Source: Gnetum montanum (Eukaryota > Streptophyta > Gnetopsida > Gnetales > Gnetaceae). From it: a stretch of 64,000 nt of DNA. Location of the stretch: positions 302,421 to 366,420 of the forward strand of contig MNCI01027017.1 of assembly GCA_015680685.1 (NCBI GenBank). Reading direction: 5' to 3'. A program made the position numbers and the translations under genes. Under the pieces are notes generated by a model. It saw only the letters and a list, made by a program, of their open reading frames with translations, was not told the origin of the DNA and did no database searches. Of the stretch, positions 11,149 to 21,448 are shown in pieces. Numbering within the stretch: position 1 is the first letter of the stretch; each line of letters opens with the position of its first letter.

Positions 11149-11672
11149 GGTCACAAGATGTAAAATTTCAAGAAAATGTAATGTTTTATGATTTTCAAAA
11201 GAAAAATGTTTCTGATTCTATTACATAGCAGGTTCCTAGATTTGTTTCACAGCCTAAAGAAAATATAATACAAGAGCAAGTGGCAAATCAAAACACTCTA
11301 GAATTTTTGGATGAAGATGAGGAGAAAGAAATAGATGAGGAGGAAAATCTTGTAGAAGATACATCACATGGGGTAAGACATTCAACTAGAATACATCCTC
11401 TTGCTAGATTTAAAGATTATATTCTTTATACATATCATGATGAACCTAAAATGGTAAAAGAATCTCTTGCAAGTCTTGATGTAGTAAAATGGAAGGAAGC
11501 TATGAAAAGGGAATGGAATTCACTCCAACAGAACAAAACTTGAGAATTGATGGAATTACCCAAGGGATGTAAAGCACTTCAAAAAAATGGATTTTTACTT
11601 TAAAGAATAAGGTAAATGGGGGGAATCTTTATAAAGCTAGACTAGTAGTTAAAGGTTATAATCAAAAACTAG
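11149..11672 (+). pseudogene. pol: C1 integrase-RT linker and RT N-terminus (cut by A2)
   Basis: An acidic linker (DEDEEKEIDEEENLVED, about 11309-11359) is followed by VRHSTRIHPLARFKDYI and KWKEAMKREWNSLQQNKT, the canonical start of a copia reverse transcriptase. After a stop and a frame change it continues ELMELPKGCKAL and ends in ARLVVKGYNQK at the A2 junction, the conserved 'kARLVakGy.Q' motif. It resumes at 19165 with GIDFTEIFSP. Confidence 0.88.
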
Positions 11673-12702
11673 TGATGGGTGGTGAGGTACCCCTACACTC
11701 AACCATACGAAATGAGCGTAGCACGCATGATTCGATCGAACTCCGCAAACTAAATTCCTACACACCCCATGGAACACTTGGGGTTAATCATTTGTTGTCT
11801 TCCCAGACTTACTTGTAGTTGTCACGGTGTATGGTTAAGTAAGTTCGAGGTATATGATTTTTATAGTCTTTTCTGGTTTTATGTCTTCTATGCTAAAGAG
11901 GCAAAGGGTTGAGAAACTAACTAACTCTAACTAATGACCTAAGTCTAAGTTAACTAGCGTCAACATTCGTTCCCACTTACCGTACACACCCTGAACTATG
12001 CAACTATGGCTACCAAACGCTAATCATTACTGGGATCACCACACGTAATGCACGTGCTCGAAGTGGTCGTACTGAGGCACTTAACTAGGAGGAAAGTGTT
12101 GAGAGAACCTCTCTAGCCTAAGTGCAATGAGCTACCGATTCCTGGACTAACCGTACACATCGGGGTGTTCGACTACCACTAGGATTACCAAGCGTAGATC
12201 CTGGAATATGCCACTAGGTTACCAAGTAGTTAGACTAGATGCTCGTAATCAAGTCGTACTCATACCACATGCAACGAGTAGCTGATTCCTTGACTAACCG
12301 TACACATCCTTAGATGCTCGTAATCAAGTCGTACTCGTACTGCATTCTAGGAAAGCAATAAATAGCAATTAAAATAAAATCCTATTCCATGCACGGCAAG
12401 GTTTATCCAATCAAGTTCGTCTTTATTACCGTACACAACTTTGTGTTCAGGTACAATGTTGCTCAAATAAAAATCCGTTCACTCTAGGATTCCTATTGCG
12501 GGCACATGGGAAATTAATCTATCTCTGGAGTGATCAAACTACCAGAGCTTCGCTACTTCTAGACTAGGATGGAAAATAAGGGGAGTGCCGCCTCTTATTT
12601 ATATATTTGGGAGCAGACCACGATATCACATATGCAACATCGCAGGGGAGGATGTGATATCGCGTACGCGATATCGCGGCTTGTGCATATCGTGTCTCAT
12701 CA
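11673..12702 (-). repeat. 3' LTR of A2
   Basis: The plus strand starts TGATGGGTGGTGAGG and ends gtctcatca. On the element strand the order is U3 with GATATCGCG palindromes (12610-12690), a TATAAATA box (plus-strand 12596-12603), and R-U5. Internal near-repeats of ctcgtaatcaagtcgtact occur at about 12243 and 12312. Confidence 0.92.
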
Positions 12703-14660
12703 TACCTCCATGACTGAATGAAAACTCGTCCTCAAGTTCCTTACAATAATATTGGGAAGGTATGGAATTATTGAGGGGAATGGAACTAATGGGATGACAT
12801 GTGAATGGATCATCATTACAAGACTTGACAAAAATGGTGTTCATGACAACAAGGGTGAACACCTTATTACAATGACATCAAGCCTTTGTTGGCAGTTGAG
12901 AAAGAGAGAGAGAAAGAAGTGTTGCTGCTGCCAACGCCAAGATTGCACCTTTGTTGTCCATCTATAAGTGCGCCATCGATCTTGCTCCTTGCATAGCTGC
13001 TTCAGCACTGCTCCACTCCAGGTGTTTGCTCTAGATCCAATCCGTTGTTGTATGATTGCCATCTGCACACACAACACAATCATATATTAGCCAGGGTAAA
13101 TGAATCATCATGTAATTGATACCTTTCTATGGTGTAGGTCCATTGGCTAGGTTGTGGTATGGCTGATATGGATCTGGGAATATATTAATGATGACTACCA
13201 AAGGTGTAGGGGTTAGGAAGAAAATCAAAAATTTTGGGGCTAGGAGAAAATCAAAAAAATCAGGCCCCATACCCCCATGACTAATCACAAACCTCCAGTA
13301 GCATTAGAATGGAGAAAGAAAAGGAGTAAGAAAGATAGATAAAAAGGAACAACTATGGAATTGATGAAATGGATGTCAAGATGGAAATGAAAAAAATAAA
13401 ATTAATTGCAAAAAGTGAAGGGAAAGAATTTAACTAATGCTCCAAATAAGAATGTTAGTGGGTCCTCTCCAAAGCAGGCTCATGCCCATAATGCCCTGAC
13501 AAACCCACATTCAAAGAGTCCGTAGGCTCTAAGAATGTCATTTGGAACAAGAGTTAAAGTCTTAACCCCAAGAATTTACCAAAAAGAAAACAATGCATCA
13601 ACCAAAATATATGCACTAATGAGACAACCGGCAATGAGGTGAACAATGGAGAGAAGGATGGAGAGAAGAGGATGGAATGGAATCTCCAGAACAAGGTGGT
13701 GTACAGCCCCTTGTGTGGTTCATGATTAATGGGACTTAGTAAATCTCATTCCAACTCTGGCCTCAAACTAACCACATCCAGTGACTTCGCATCAATACAG
13801 TTGGCTGAACCACCCGCTTAGGTAACAAGAATGCATCTCCAAAGAGCCACCACCATTCTGACGAAACAAAGGAGTGAATGGAAAGTGAGAAGGACCTTAG
13901 TTAGAGGGAACATTTTTGGTCCCATGACCAGTGCATGTAGCCCACATTTATTCGTCTAAGGGGTGTGCTTTGAATTCTCACTTTTTTTTTCTTCTTTTTT
14001 TTTGTTTTGTTTTGTTTTTTTATGCATGGGAACCACACCATGCAAAGACTTCTTATTTTTATTTTCTCAGCTTCCGATAATTGGGTAACATCGGAACAAC
14101 AAGAAAACTCAAGAAGAAAACATTCAAGCACCCAAGAGAATGACCAACACAAAAGCACCAAGTTCCCTTGAAGTCACACATTTTTCAATCCTTGAGTCCT
14201 TCCTTAGTTTGAGAAATACCCAGGCACTGATTTGTTAAAGTTCTTATTAGAAGGGAACTGTACATTTCCAAGCCAAGAGAGACCATAGAGTGTTGTGGGG
14301 GGATGGATGAAGTGATCTCATTGCCTGCCATATCAAAAGAAACATACCTTAGTATCAACATTGTGACTTAAAGGTAAAAACCAAACATTAGCAATCAATA
14401 TGAAAATAGTTCATACCATCAGTCCGAACACTTATTATGGGACAAACTTACAGGGTGGATCACACACACACACACAAAATGAAAAAGGTATAATGATGCT
14501 GTAAAACAAAAATTAGAAAAGTTAAAGAAAGTTGTAAAACAAAAACAAGAAAAGTTAAAGAAATTTGTAAAACAAGAATGTGTAAGACAAAAACATGTAA
14601 AACAAAAACGTGTAAAACAAAAATGTGTAAAACAAAAGTCGAAAAAGAACTGAGGACCCC
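12703..14660 (-). other. A2 3' non-coding region with conserved blocks and candidate splice acceptor
   Basis: The polypurine tract (plus strand tacctccatgac) lies at 12703-12716. On the minus strand there is a short ORF from 13062 preceded directly by gattgtgttgtgtgtgcag (13063-13081), a good-looking 3' splice site shared with A3 and A6. Block I lies at about 13449-13520 and block II at about 13890-14060, ending in gggaaccacaccatgcaaag. A dinucleotide AC run lies at 14460-14476. No protein domain is supported. Confidence 0.65.
14520..14640. repeat. Imperfect short tandem array of tgtaaaacaaaaa units in A2
   Basis: About eight copies of a 14-16 base unit (tgtaaaacaaaaacg and variants) follow one another. 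The same array on the opposite strand lies at 24800-24935 in A3, and a decayed one at 60235-60330 in A5, always just downstream of the last coding domain. Confidence 0.8.
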
Positions 14661-14666
14661 ATATGA

Positions 14667-15869
14667 TTAGCATAGGTGGCCATCTCCCCCATGACTGAGT
14701 TGTAAGGGAGAGATCCAAAATAATGAGTTCCTGTTTGAATTTCTAATAAGTATCCAACTTCTCCCAATTGATGATCTTAGATTAAGTGGTGGAAGTTGGC
14801 GACGCTCATGTTCCAATGTATATATACTTTCATTTTTGATATGGTTTGTCTCCTCAGTTTGTTCCATGCATATTTTTCTGCTTCTTCTAGTACCTGTCAA
14901 CCATGGGATGTCTACTACTGGTTGTGTGGCTACTACATACAGGCATCTTTGTTGTAAAGTTTCAAGAGCACACTTGTTACATGGAGGCATTTCCTCCATG
15001 TCATCACCTGATGAATCACTGTATGTGATGCATGGAACTTTCCTCTTCTCGATCTTTCCACAAATTTTTATCTTAGAGATTTCCAAGGAAAGATCGTGGA
15101 TCCTAAGGCATGCGTCTACTGTACTAACCCATGCCCTTCCCATTATAATTGGGAAGTCCCCTTCGTTGTTGTTCACTTCAATCACCAGAAAATCAGCTAG
15201 GTAAGACCAACCACACACAGTGGTAATGATGTCCTCCACCAATCCCAAGGGAATGGTGATGGACTGGTCTACTAACTCTAGTTGAATGTTGCTCTTCTTA
15301 AGTTGTGGTAGGTTCCAGGCATGATACATCTCTCGTGAAATTAAGTTAACTCTAGAACTTGAGTCAAGAAGAGCCCTATGTAGTTTATTTTTGGCAATCT
15401 GTAAATAGATTAAGGGACTCCCAAGGTCAGTTAGTTTCCTGGGAAGGTGGCCTACCTTGATCCAGTCAGTTACGGTATGCGTTAACATAACCGTATGCGT
15501 TACGCTTTGTTGGACTGAAGGGTGCTCCGAAGTGTTAAATGGTGGAGGAGTGTACATGGGTCCAACCGCTTGTTGTTGCGAGAGTTTTTCTGGGATTTTG
15601 GTTCTAAAGTAAGGTCTTCTCTTTTTAAAGTTATTAGAACCAGCAACAGGTTGAATATTTACAGCTCTCACAACATGATGTTGCTGCAGTTGAGGAGGAA
15701 GTTTCCCTTGCATTGTTGGAGTAGGAGGTGTTACGGGAACTACTTGTGGTGAAAGAGGTGCGGATGGATTAGGAGGATAGTGTGGGTATGGAGTGTCTCC
15801 CGGAGGAGAAGGAGTCCTTCTAAAGTACTCCCAAACTTGGTAGTGATGGTTGGGGGTTGTGACACTCAT
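14667..15869 (-). pseudogene. A2 protease region (retropepsin-like), near-intact 400-codon frame
   Basis: This is the longest open frame in the window (400 codons). Residues 1-125 are Pro/Gln-rich linker. From about residue 135 there is an Athila/Tat-type retropepsin: LPRKLTDLGSPLIYLQI, then the active-site region LLDSSSRVNLIS near residue 167, then PLGLVEDIITTV, and FPIIMGRAWVSTVDACLRIH near residues 238-257. The active site should read Asp-Ser-Gly; here Gly is Ser, whereas A3 keeps DSG, so this copy was probably inactive or mutated after insertion. The last 30 codons read through the sequence where A3 has a stop. It lies directly downstream of gag, in one polyprotein with it. Confidence 0.85.
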
Positions 15870-15923
15870 AGAGTCACTTGGAGAAATTGACTGCTACACA
15901 TAATATCCATTAGGGTTAGGCTG

Positions 15924-18001
15924 CTAGTAAGGGTACTGTTGTATTGGCGGTGGCATCCCCCATGACTGTGGGTATTGCCACTGCTGATGCTGTCCGATGG
16001 GCTGTGGTGGAGTTCCACTTGAATAATACCTTAAGGGTTGGTGAAATTGCCTTGGGTTACCTTGTGGATAAGGTAACCTACAGGGTGTCTGCCATTGGTT
16101 GAGTCTTAGATTAAGTGCATACACCCCAAACTCCTATAGATGTGAAATAATTGGACAACATCCCTTAGGATGGTCATAGTGGCAGATCTCACATCCACCG
16201 TCATTGTCTGTGTCAGAGTCCACAACCACATCGGAGTTAGTGATTTTCCCCTTACCCTTGTTATGTGTAGGGCTTAAATCTCTCCACTTTGTCTTACCTT
16301 TGTCACTACTGTGTTCTACCTTAGACTCTTCTACAATTTTTAAGAAAGTTTCAATTTTAGAGTCTAAGGAACTCCATACGTCATCTACCTTAGCCGCTAT
16401 TTCTGTTGTCAACTTTTGAATCGGTAAGGCCTTCCTGTTTACCAACTCTTCGATTGGTGACTCATCCTCTTCATCACAAAATTTCACTCCCTTCTTTCGA
16501 AGAGAGGGATCACGATTATACTCTTTCGCACTTTCCCTTTTTTGTAGCTCATCTTCTTCTTTTGCTACTTGCTCCAAAAACCTATGTACTTCATGGAATC
16601 TAAGTTGTGAGAGTCTCCCTTGGGCATAAGTTCCAAGGGTTATTCTAGTTTCATGCCTTAGCCCATCCACGATGTGGCGAAGTTGATCCTGCTGAGCATA
16701 CCCATGGCCTGGGCAACGATGTAACAATGTGTAGTTGCGGGCCATGGCAGCATCCAAGGGTTCATATGTACCTTGCTTCTAGCCTTGGATCTGCTTATGC
16801 AAATTGAACACTTTGGAGTACGTTTGATATTTTTCATTGAACAGTTCTAGCATCGTACTCCACCTCCTAATGGTTTTCGGTTCTAAGGACTGGTACCAAC
16901 TCTCTACTTCTTTGGTGAGTGTTGTTGGGAATAACTTAAGTTTTTTCCACTCATTTTCTATATTTTGCAAACCACAGGCATCGTGGAATGCCCGTAAATG
17001 ATTTTGCGGATCAGCATTGTATCCCCCTTCAAATCGTGGGATGTTGTTCATGTCTAATCGTTTGATCCGACTATCTTTTAAATGCCTTGTGGGAATCCTA
17101 ACTACCTCTGTTATGACAAGCATACTTTAGGTTGCGAGTAGGGGCTCATCATGATCATCTCTTTCATGACGCCTATGATGTCTATGTTGTTCCCTACTCT
17201 CCCTACGTCCTTGCCCTTATCCTCTCTCTTGACTTTCCCATCGAGGTCTTTCATCCTTCTTACTTTTATCCTCACCTTTATGTTCATGGTGGCTGCACCT
17301 AGATGTGGAAAGAGAGGGTGAGTGATGGGATGAAGGAGAAGAAGAAGGGGAACCATTGCCATGACTATGCTTCTTGCCTTCTCTTCGGCTGCTACGGCCC
17401 CGATTGTGGTGACAATCTAAGTGCTCATCCTTAGCATGAGTGGTTGTTCCCTCTGTGAACAGTTGGTGTTCACGGGCATCAGAACCAGAGATATGTATCG
17501 TTGATCGTAGGTTCTGATACCCAACCTCCTCACCATCATTAGGAGGGGGGACATCTTTTGTTAGGGAACCTATGATAAGGGGTTCCTCATCTCCTATTTC
17601 GCTAAGGACATGCGAGACCTTGCCCTTCAACAGTGCATGTTGACTATCCTGCCTTAAGTTCCTCATACGTTTGGCATCTATGGGATAATAATCCCTCATG
17701 TCAAAATCTTCTGCAACGTATTTAGCAAATAGTTCTTGTATGTCAATCTGTGCCAAGGCACGGAAAAGCATGCGAGAGACTGATCGATCTGGGGGTAACA
17801 CAATGTTACCTTGCAAATCTCTCCATCACAGCTATTCGTCTTGATGGAGGATAAAGTAAAGTCTGAAATATACTCATCGGGATGAGTATAAATTATCTTG
17901 TATTGTTTAGGACTTGGCTGATTTTGGTTATGTTTTTTATGTTGCCGACTGTCTCGTGTATGGTCCTTAGGTGGTGAGTTGCTCTTATGAGAAGAAGACA
18001 T
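15924..18001 (-). pseudogene. gag: A2 gag remnant
   Basis: The start is the ATG at 18001 (MSSSHKSNSPPKDHTRD), matching A3 at 21449. A frameshift lies near 17830. Then come MQGNIVLPPDRSVSRML, a His/Ser/Arg-rich linker to about 17220, a stop, and the capsid domain at 17123-16780 (HLRAFHDACGLQN, KLKLFPTTLTKEVESWYQSL). A TAG replaces the Trp codon before KQGTYEP at about 16780. The capsid C-terminal part is 16757-16500 (GRLSQLRFHEVHRFLEQVAK). The variant zinc knuckle CEICHYDHPKGCCPI lies near 16195-16150, and a Pro/Gln/Tyr-rich tail follows to 15924. The nucleic-acid-binding knuckle and capsid order define it as Gag. Confidence 0.88.
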
Positions 18002-18124
18002 TGTTATTGGTGTGCTATTTCATCGTTATATAAATTTTCTCTTTTGATTAACTCGAAGGTTTGTTAAGGCTCACAACGATGTGAGTGATATCCCTTATGT
18101 TCTATTCAGTGCACAAACACTTAG

Positions 18125-18142
18125 TCCCCGGCAACAGCGCCA
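18125..18142 (-). promoter_or_regulatory. Primer binding site of A2 (tRNA-Asp)
   Basis: The plus strand tccccggcaacagcgcca equals the 3' end of plant tRNA-Asp except for one G-to-A change. It starts one base inside the 5' LTR and is the best preserved primer site of the family in this window. Confidence 0.93.
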
Positions 18143-18143
18143 A

Positions 18144-19159
18144 TGATGAGTGGCGAGGTACCCCTACACTCAACCATACGAAACGAGCGTAGCACGCGCG
18201 ATCCGATTGAACTTTACAGACTGAATGCCTACACACCCCATGGAACACTTGGGGTTAATCATTCGTTGTCTTGCCAGACTTACTTGTAGTTGTCACAGTG
18301 TATGGTTAAGTAAGTCCGAGGTATATGATTTTTATAGTCTTTTCTGGTTTTATGTCTTCTATGCTAAAGAGGCGAAGGGTTGAGAAACTAACTAACTCTA
18401 ACTAAGGACCTAAGTCTAAGTTAACTAGCGTCAACATCCGTTTCCACTTATTGTACACACCCTGAACTATGCAACTGTGGCTACCAAACGTTAATCATTA
18501 CTAGGATCACCACACATAACGCACATGCTCGAAGTGGTCGTACTGAGGCACTTAACTAGGAGGAAAGGGTTGAGAGAACCTATCTAGCCTAAGTGCGATG
18601 AGCAGCCGATTCCTTAACTAACCGTACACATCAGGGTGTTCTACTACCACTAGGATTACCAAGCGTAGATCCTAGAATACGCCACTAGGTTACTAAGTAG
18701 TCACACTAGATGCTCGTAATCAAGTCGTACTCATATTGCATGCGACGAGCAGCCAATTCCTTGACTAACCGTACACATCCTTAGATGCTCGTAATCAAGT
18801 CGTACTCGTACCGCATTCTAGGAAAGCAATAAATAGTAATTAAAATAAAATCCTATTCCATGCACTGCAAGGTTTATCCAATCAAGTTCGTCTTTATTGC
18901 CGTACACAACTTTGTGTTCAGGTACAATGTTGCTCGAATAAAGATCCATTCACTCTAGGACTCCTACTGCGGGCACATGGGAAATTAATCTATCTCTGGA
19001 GTGATCAAATTGCCAGAGCTTTGCTACTTCTAGACCAGGATGGGAAATAAGGGGAGTGCCACCTCTTATTTATAGATTTGACGGTAGACCGCGATATCAC
19101 GTACGCGACATCGCAGGGGACGGCGCGATATCGCGGCTTGTGCATATTGCGTCTCATCA
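18144..19159 (-). repeat. 5' LTR of A2
   Basis: It is a direct repeat of 11673-12702 with scattered, mainly transition, differences. The start TGATGAGTGGCGAGG is closer to the family consensus than the 3' copy. The U3 end has cgcgatatcgcggcttg near 19125. Confidence 0.93.
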
Positions 19160-19164
19160 ACTAG

Positions 19165-19960
19165 GAATTGATTTTACAGAAATTTTTTCTCCATTTGTTA
19201 AGTATTCTTCTATTCATATAGTTCTTTCATTGGTTGCTTGTTTAGATTTTGAGTTAGAATAAGTAGATGTTAAAATAGCTTTTCTACATGATGATTTAAA
19301 TGAAGAAATCTATATGCATCAACCAAAAGGATTTGTTGATCTAAATAAACCTCGTTATGTGTGTCACTTGAGGAAAAGCTTATATGGTTTAAAACAGGCT
19401 CCTAGGCAATGGTACATAAAATTTGAATTTTGTATGCATAAAATCGATTAGAGTGATCTTGATCATTTTGTTTATTTATCAAGTGATAAAAATAAATTTG
19501 TAATTTTGCTGTTGTATGTAGATGATATGCTAATTGCAGGGAATGATATATCAAAAAGAAAACAACTTAAAATAGAGATGAGCAAATAGTTTTCTATGAA
19601 GGATTTTGGATAGGCAAAAAGAATTCTTAGAATGCATATTTACAGAGCTAGAAAGTAGAAAAAATTGTGGTTTAGTCAAAGAGAGTATATTGGAAAAGTG
19701 TTGGAAAGTTTTAATATGTCAAAAGCAGAACTTGTAAATACTCCTTTGGCTTCTCATTTTCAATTATGTAAGAAAGATTGTTCCAGTACATAAAAAGAAA
19801 TTTCCAAAGTAAAAGATATTCCATATACTTTCGCTATTGGCTCTTTAATGTATGCTACGGTATGCACTCATCTAGATATAGCATATGTAGTAAGTGTTGT
19901 TAGTATGTATTTGAATAATTATGGTTGGAACCATTGGATTGCTATGAAATGGATTCTTAG
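19165..19960 (+). pseudogene. pol: C1 reverse transcriptase, second part
   Basis: The RT continues as [39 protein letters not shown] (the first catalytic Asp, in 'VKIAFLHDD'), [13 protein letters not shown], and LLYVDDMLIAGND with the YVDD catalytic pair at 19515-19526. It then runs through ESFNMSKAE and GSLMYATVCTHLDIAYVVS to the end of RT. The active-site acids are all present, but stops at about 19260, 19450, 19589 and 19792 make it untranslatable. Confidence 0.92.
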
Positions 19961-20408
19961 ATACTTAGAGGGAACTTGATCTACCTGTTTATGTTTTGGA
20001 AATAATGATACGAATATTTATGGTTATGTGAATGCAACGTTTCTAGCTGATTTAGATACCAAATGTTCAACTACATGTTATGCTTTTGTATTAGGTAGTG
20101 CTACAATAGGCTAAATGTCAAAACTTCAATTTCTAGTAACTTTGTCCACTATAGAATCTAAATATTTGGCATTGACAAAAGCATGTAAGGAGATGTTATG
20201 GTCATGAAGATTTTTACAATTTCTTAGTGTAAAGCAAGACAGTTATCGAATTTTCTATGATAGCCAAAGTGCCTTACATCTAGCAAGAAATTTAGCTTAT
20301 CACGATAGAACAAAACATATTGATATTAAATACCATTTTATTACATATATTTTTGAAGAAAGCTTAATTAATTTACAAAAAATTAACACCAAGAAAAATG
20401 TTGCTAAT
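19961..20408 (+). pseudogene. pol: C1 RNase H (cut by A3)
   Basis: This is the copia RNase H: GYVNATFLADLDTKCSTTCY (the first Asp position reads Asn), STIESKYLALTKACKEMLW with the catalytic Glu, and YDSQSALHLARN with the third acid. YHDRTKHIDIKYHFI and KINTKKNVAN run to the A3 junction. The last 17 codons are at 27527-27577. Stops are present at about 20115 and 20204. Confidence 0.9.
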
Positions 20409-21307
20409 TGATGAGACGCGATATCGCGGTCCATCGCCAAATCTATAAATAAGAGGCGAAACTCCCCTCATTTCTCATCCTAGGCTTAAAGTAGGAAAAC
20501 TCTGGTGGATTGATCACTATAGAGATAGAATATTTTCCATGTGCCCGCAGTAGGAGTCCCCAAGTGAACGGATCTTTATTCGAGCAGTTTGTACCTGAAC
20601 GCAAGTTGTGTATGGCAATAAAGACGAGCTTTGTGGATAAACCTTGCAGTGCATGGAATAGGATTTATTACTTATTATTTCTTACCTATTATTTATTACC
20701 TGCATTAGTGTGGCATGAGTATGACTTGATTACGAGCATTGATGAATGTGTACGGCTAATCAAGGAATCGGCTACTCATTGCGATTAGTCTCTCTCACCC
20801 TTATCTCTTAGAATACAAGATAAGTACGACTTGATTACGAGCATCTACAGATGTGTACGGCTAGTCAAGGAATCGGCTGTTCATCATGTTTAGGCTAGTT
20901 AAGTGCCTCAGTATGACCACTTCGAGCATGTGCGTTACGTGTGGTGATCCCAATAATGACTAGCATTTGGTAGCCACAGTTGCATAGTTCAGGGTGTGTA
21001 TGGTAAGTGGAAACGGATGATGACGCTAGTTAATTTAGACTTAGTCCTTAGTTAGAGTTAGTTAGCTCTCTCAATCCTTCACCTTGATAGCATAGGAGAA
21101 AAACCATAAAAGACCATAAAAATCATATACCTCGGACTTACTTAACCATACACTGTGACAACAACAAGTAAATCTAGGAAGACAACGAATGATTAACCCC
21201 AAGTGTTCCATGGGGCGTTTAGGCATTTAGTCTACAGAGTTCAGCCGGATTGCGCCTGCTATGCTCGTTTCGTATGGTTGAGTGTAGGGGTACCTCGCCA
21301 CTCATCA
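20409..21307 (+). repeat. 5' LTR of A3
   Basis: It has only 35 bases of U3 before the TATAAATA box (20444-20451) against 97 in the 3' LTR, so the 5' promoter has lost most of its GATATC palindromes. A polyadenylation signal AATAAA lies at 20617-20622. The end cgccactcatca is followed directly by the primer site. Confidence 0.94.
20444..20451 (+). promoter_or_regulatory. TATA box of the A3 5' LTR
   Basis: TATAAATA within ctataaataagagg, a context kept in A0 (146-153), the 3' LTR of A3 (26658-26665) and, on the other strand, A2 (12596-12603). It is the expected start of the element's transcript, upstream of the AATAAA of the same LTR by about 170 bases. Confidence 0.75.
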
Positions 21308-21308
21308 T

Positions 21309-21326
21309 TGGCACCGTTGCTGGGGA
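21309..21326 (+). promoter_or_regulatory. Primer binding site of A3 (tRNA-Asp)
   Basis: TGGCACCGTTGCTGGGGA begins one base after the LTR. It differs from the complement of the tRNA-Asp 3' end at two positions, both transitions. This site fixes the sense strand of the whole family and identifies it as Athila-type in priming. Confidence 0.93.
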
Positions 21327-21448
21327 CTAAGTGTTTGTGCGCCAAATAGAACATAAGGGATATCACTCACATCATTATGAGCCTTAACGAACCTTCAGGT
21401 TAATCAAGAGAAAAATTTATATAATGGTGAATTAGCACACCAATAAAA

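Larger units (their letters stand above)
11673..19159 (-). mobile_element. Athila-like element A2 (gag-protease, non-autonomous)
   Basis: A2 is 7487 bp with duplication ACTAG at 11668-11672 and 19160-19164, inserted in the RT of C1. LTRs are 11673-12702 (3') and 18144-19159 (5'). The primer site differs from tRNA-Asp at a single base. From right to left the order is gag, nucleocapsid motif, protease, then about 2 kb of non-coding DNA to the polypurine tract. There is no RT, RNase H or integrase and no room for them, so the element is gag-protease only by design or by an old internal deletion. A3 has the same layout. Confidence 0.94.

Noticed and set aside
14836-15204. 122-codon plus-strand ORF
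   Set aside because: It is the antisense of the A2 protease frame, and the same antisense frame appears in A3, as expected from shared sequence.
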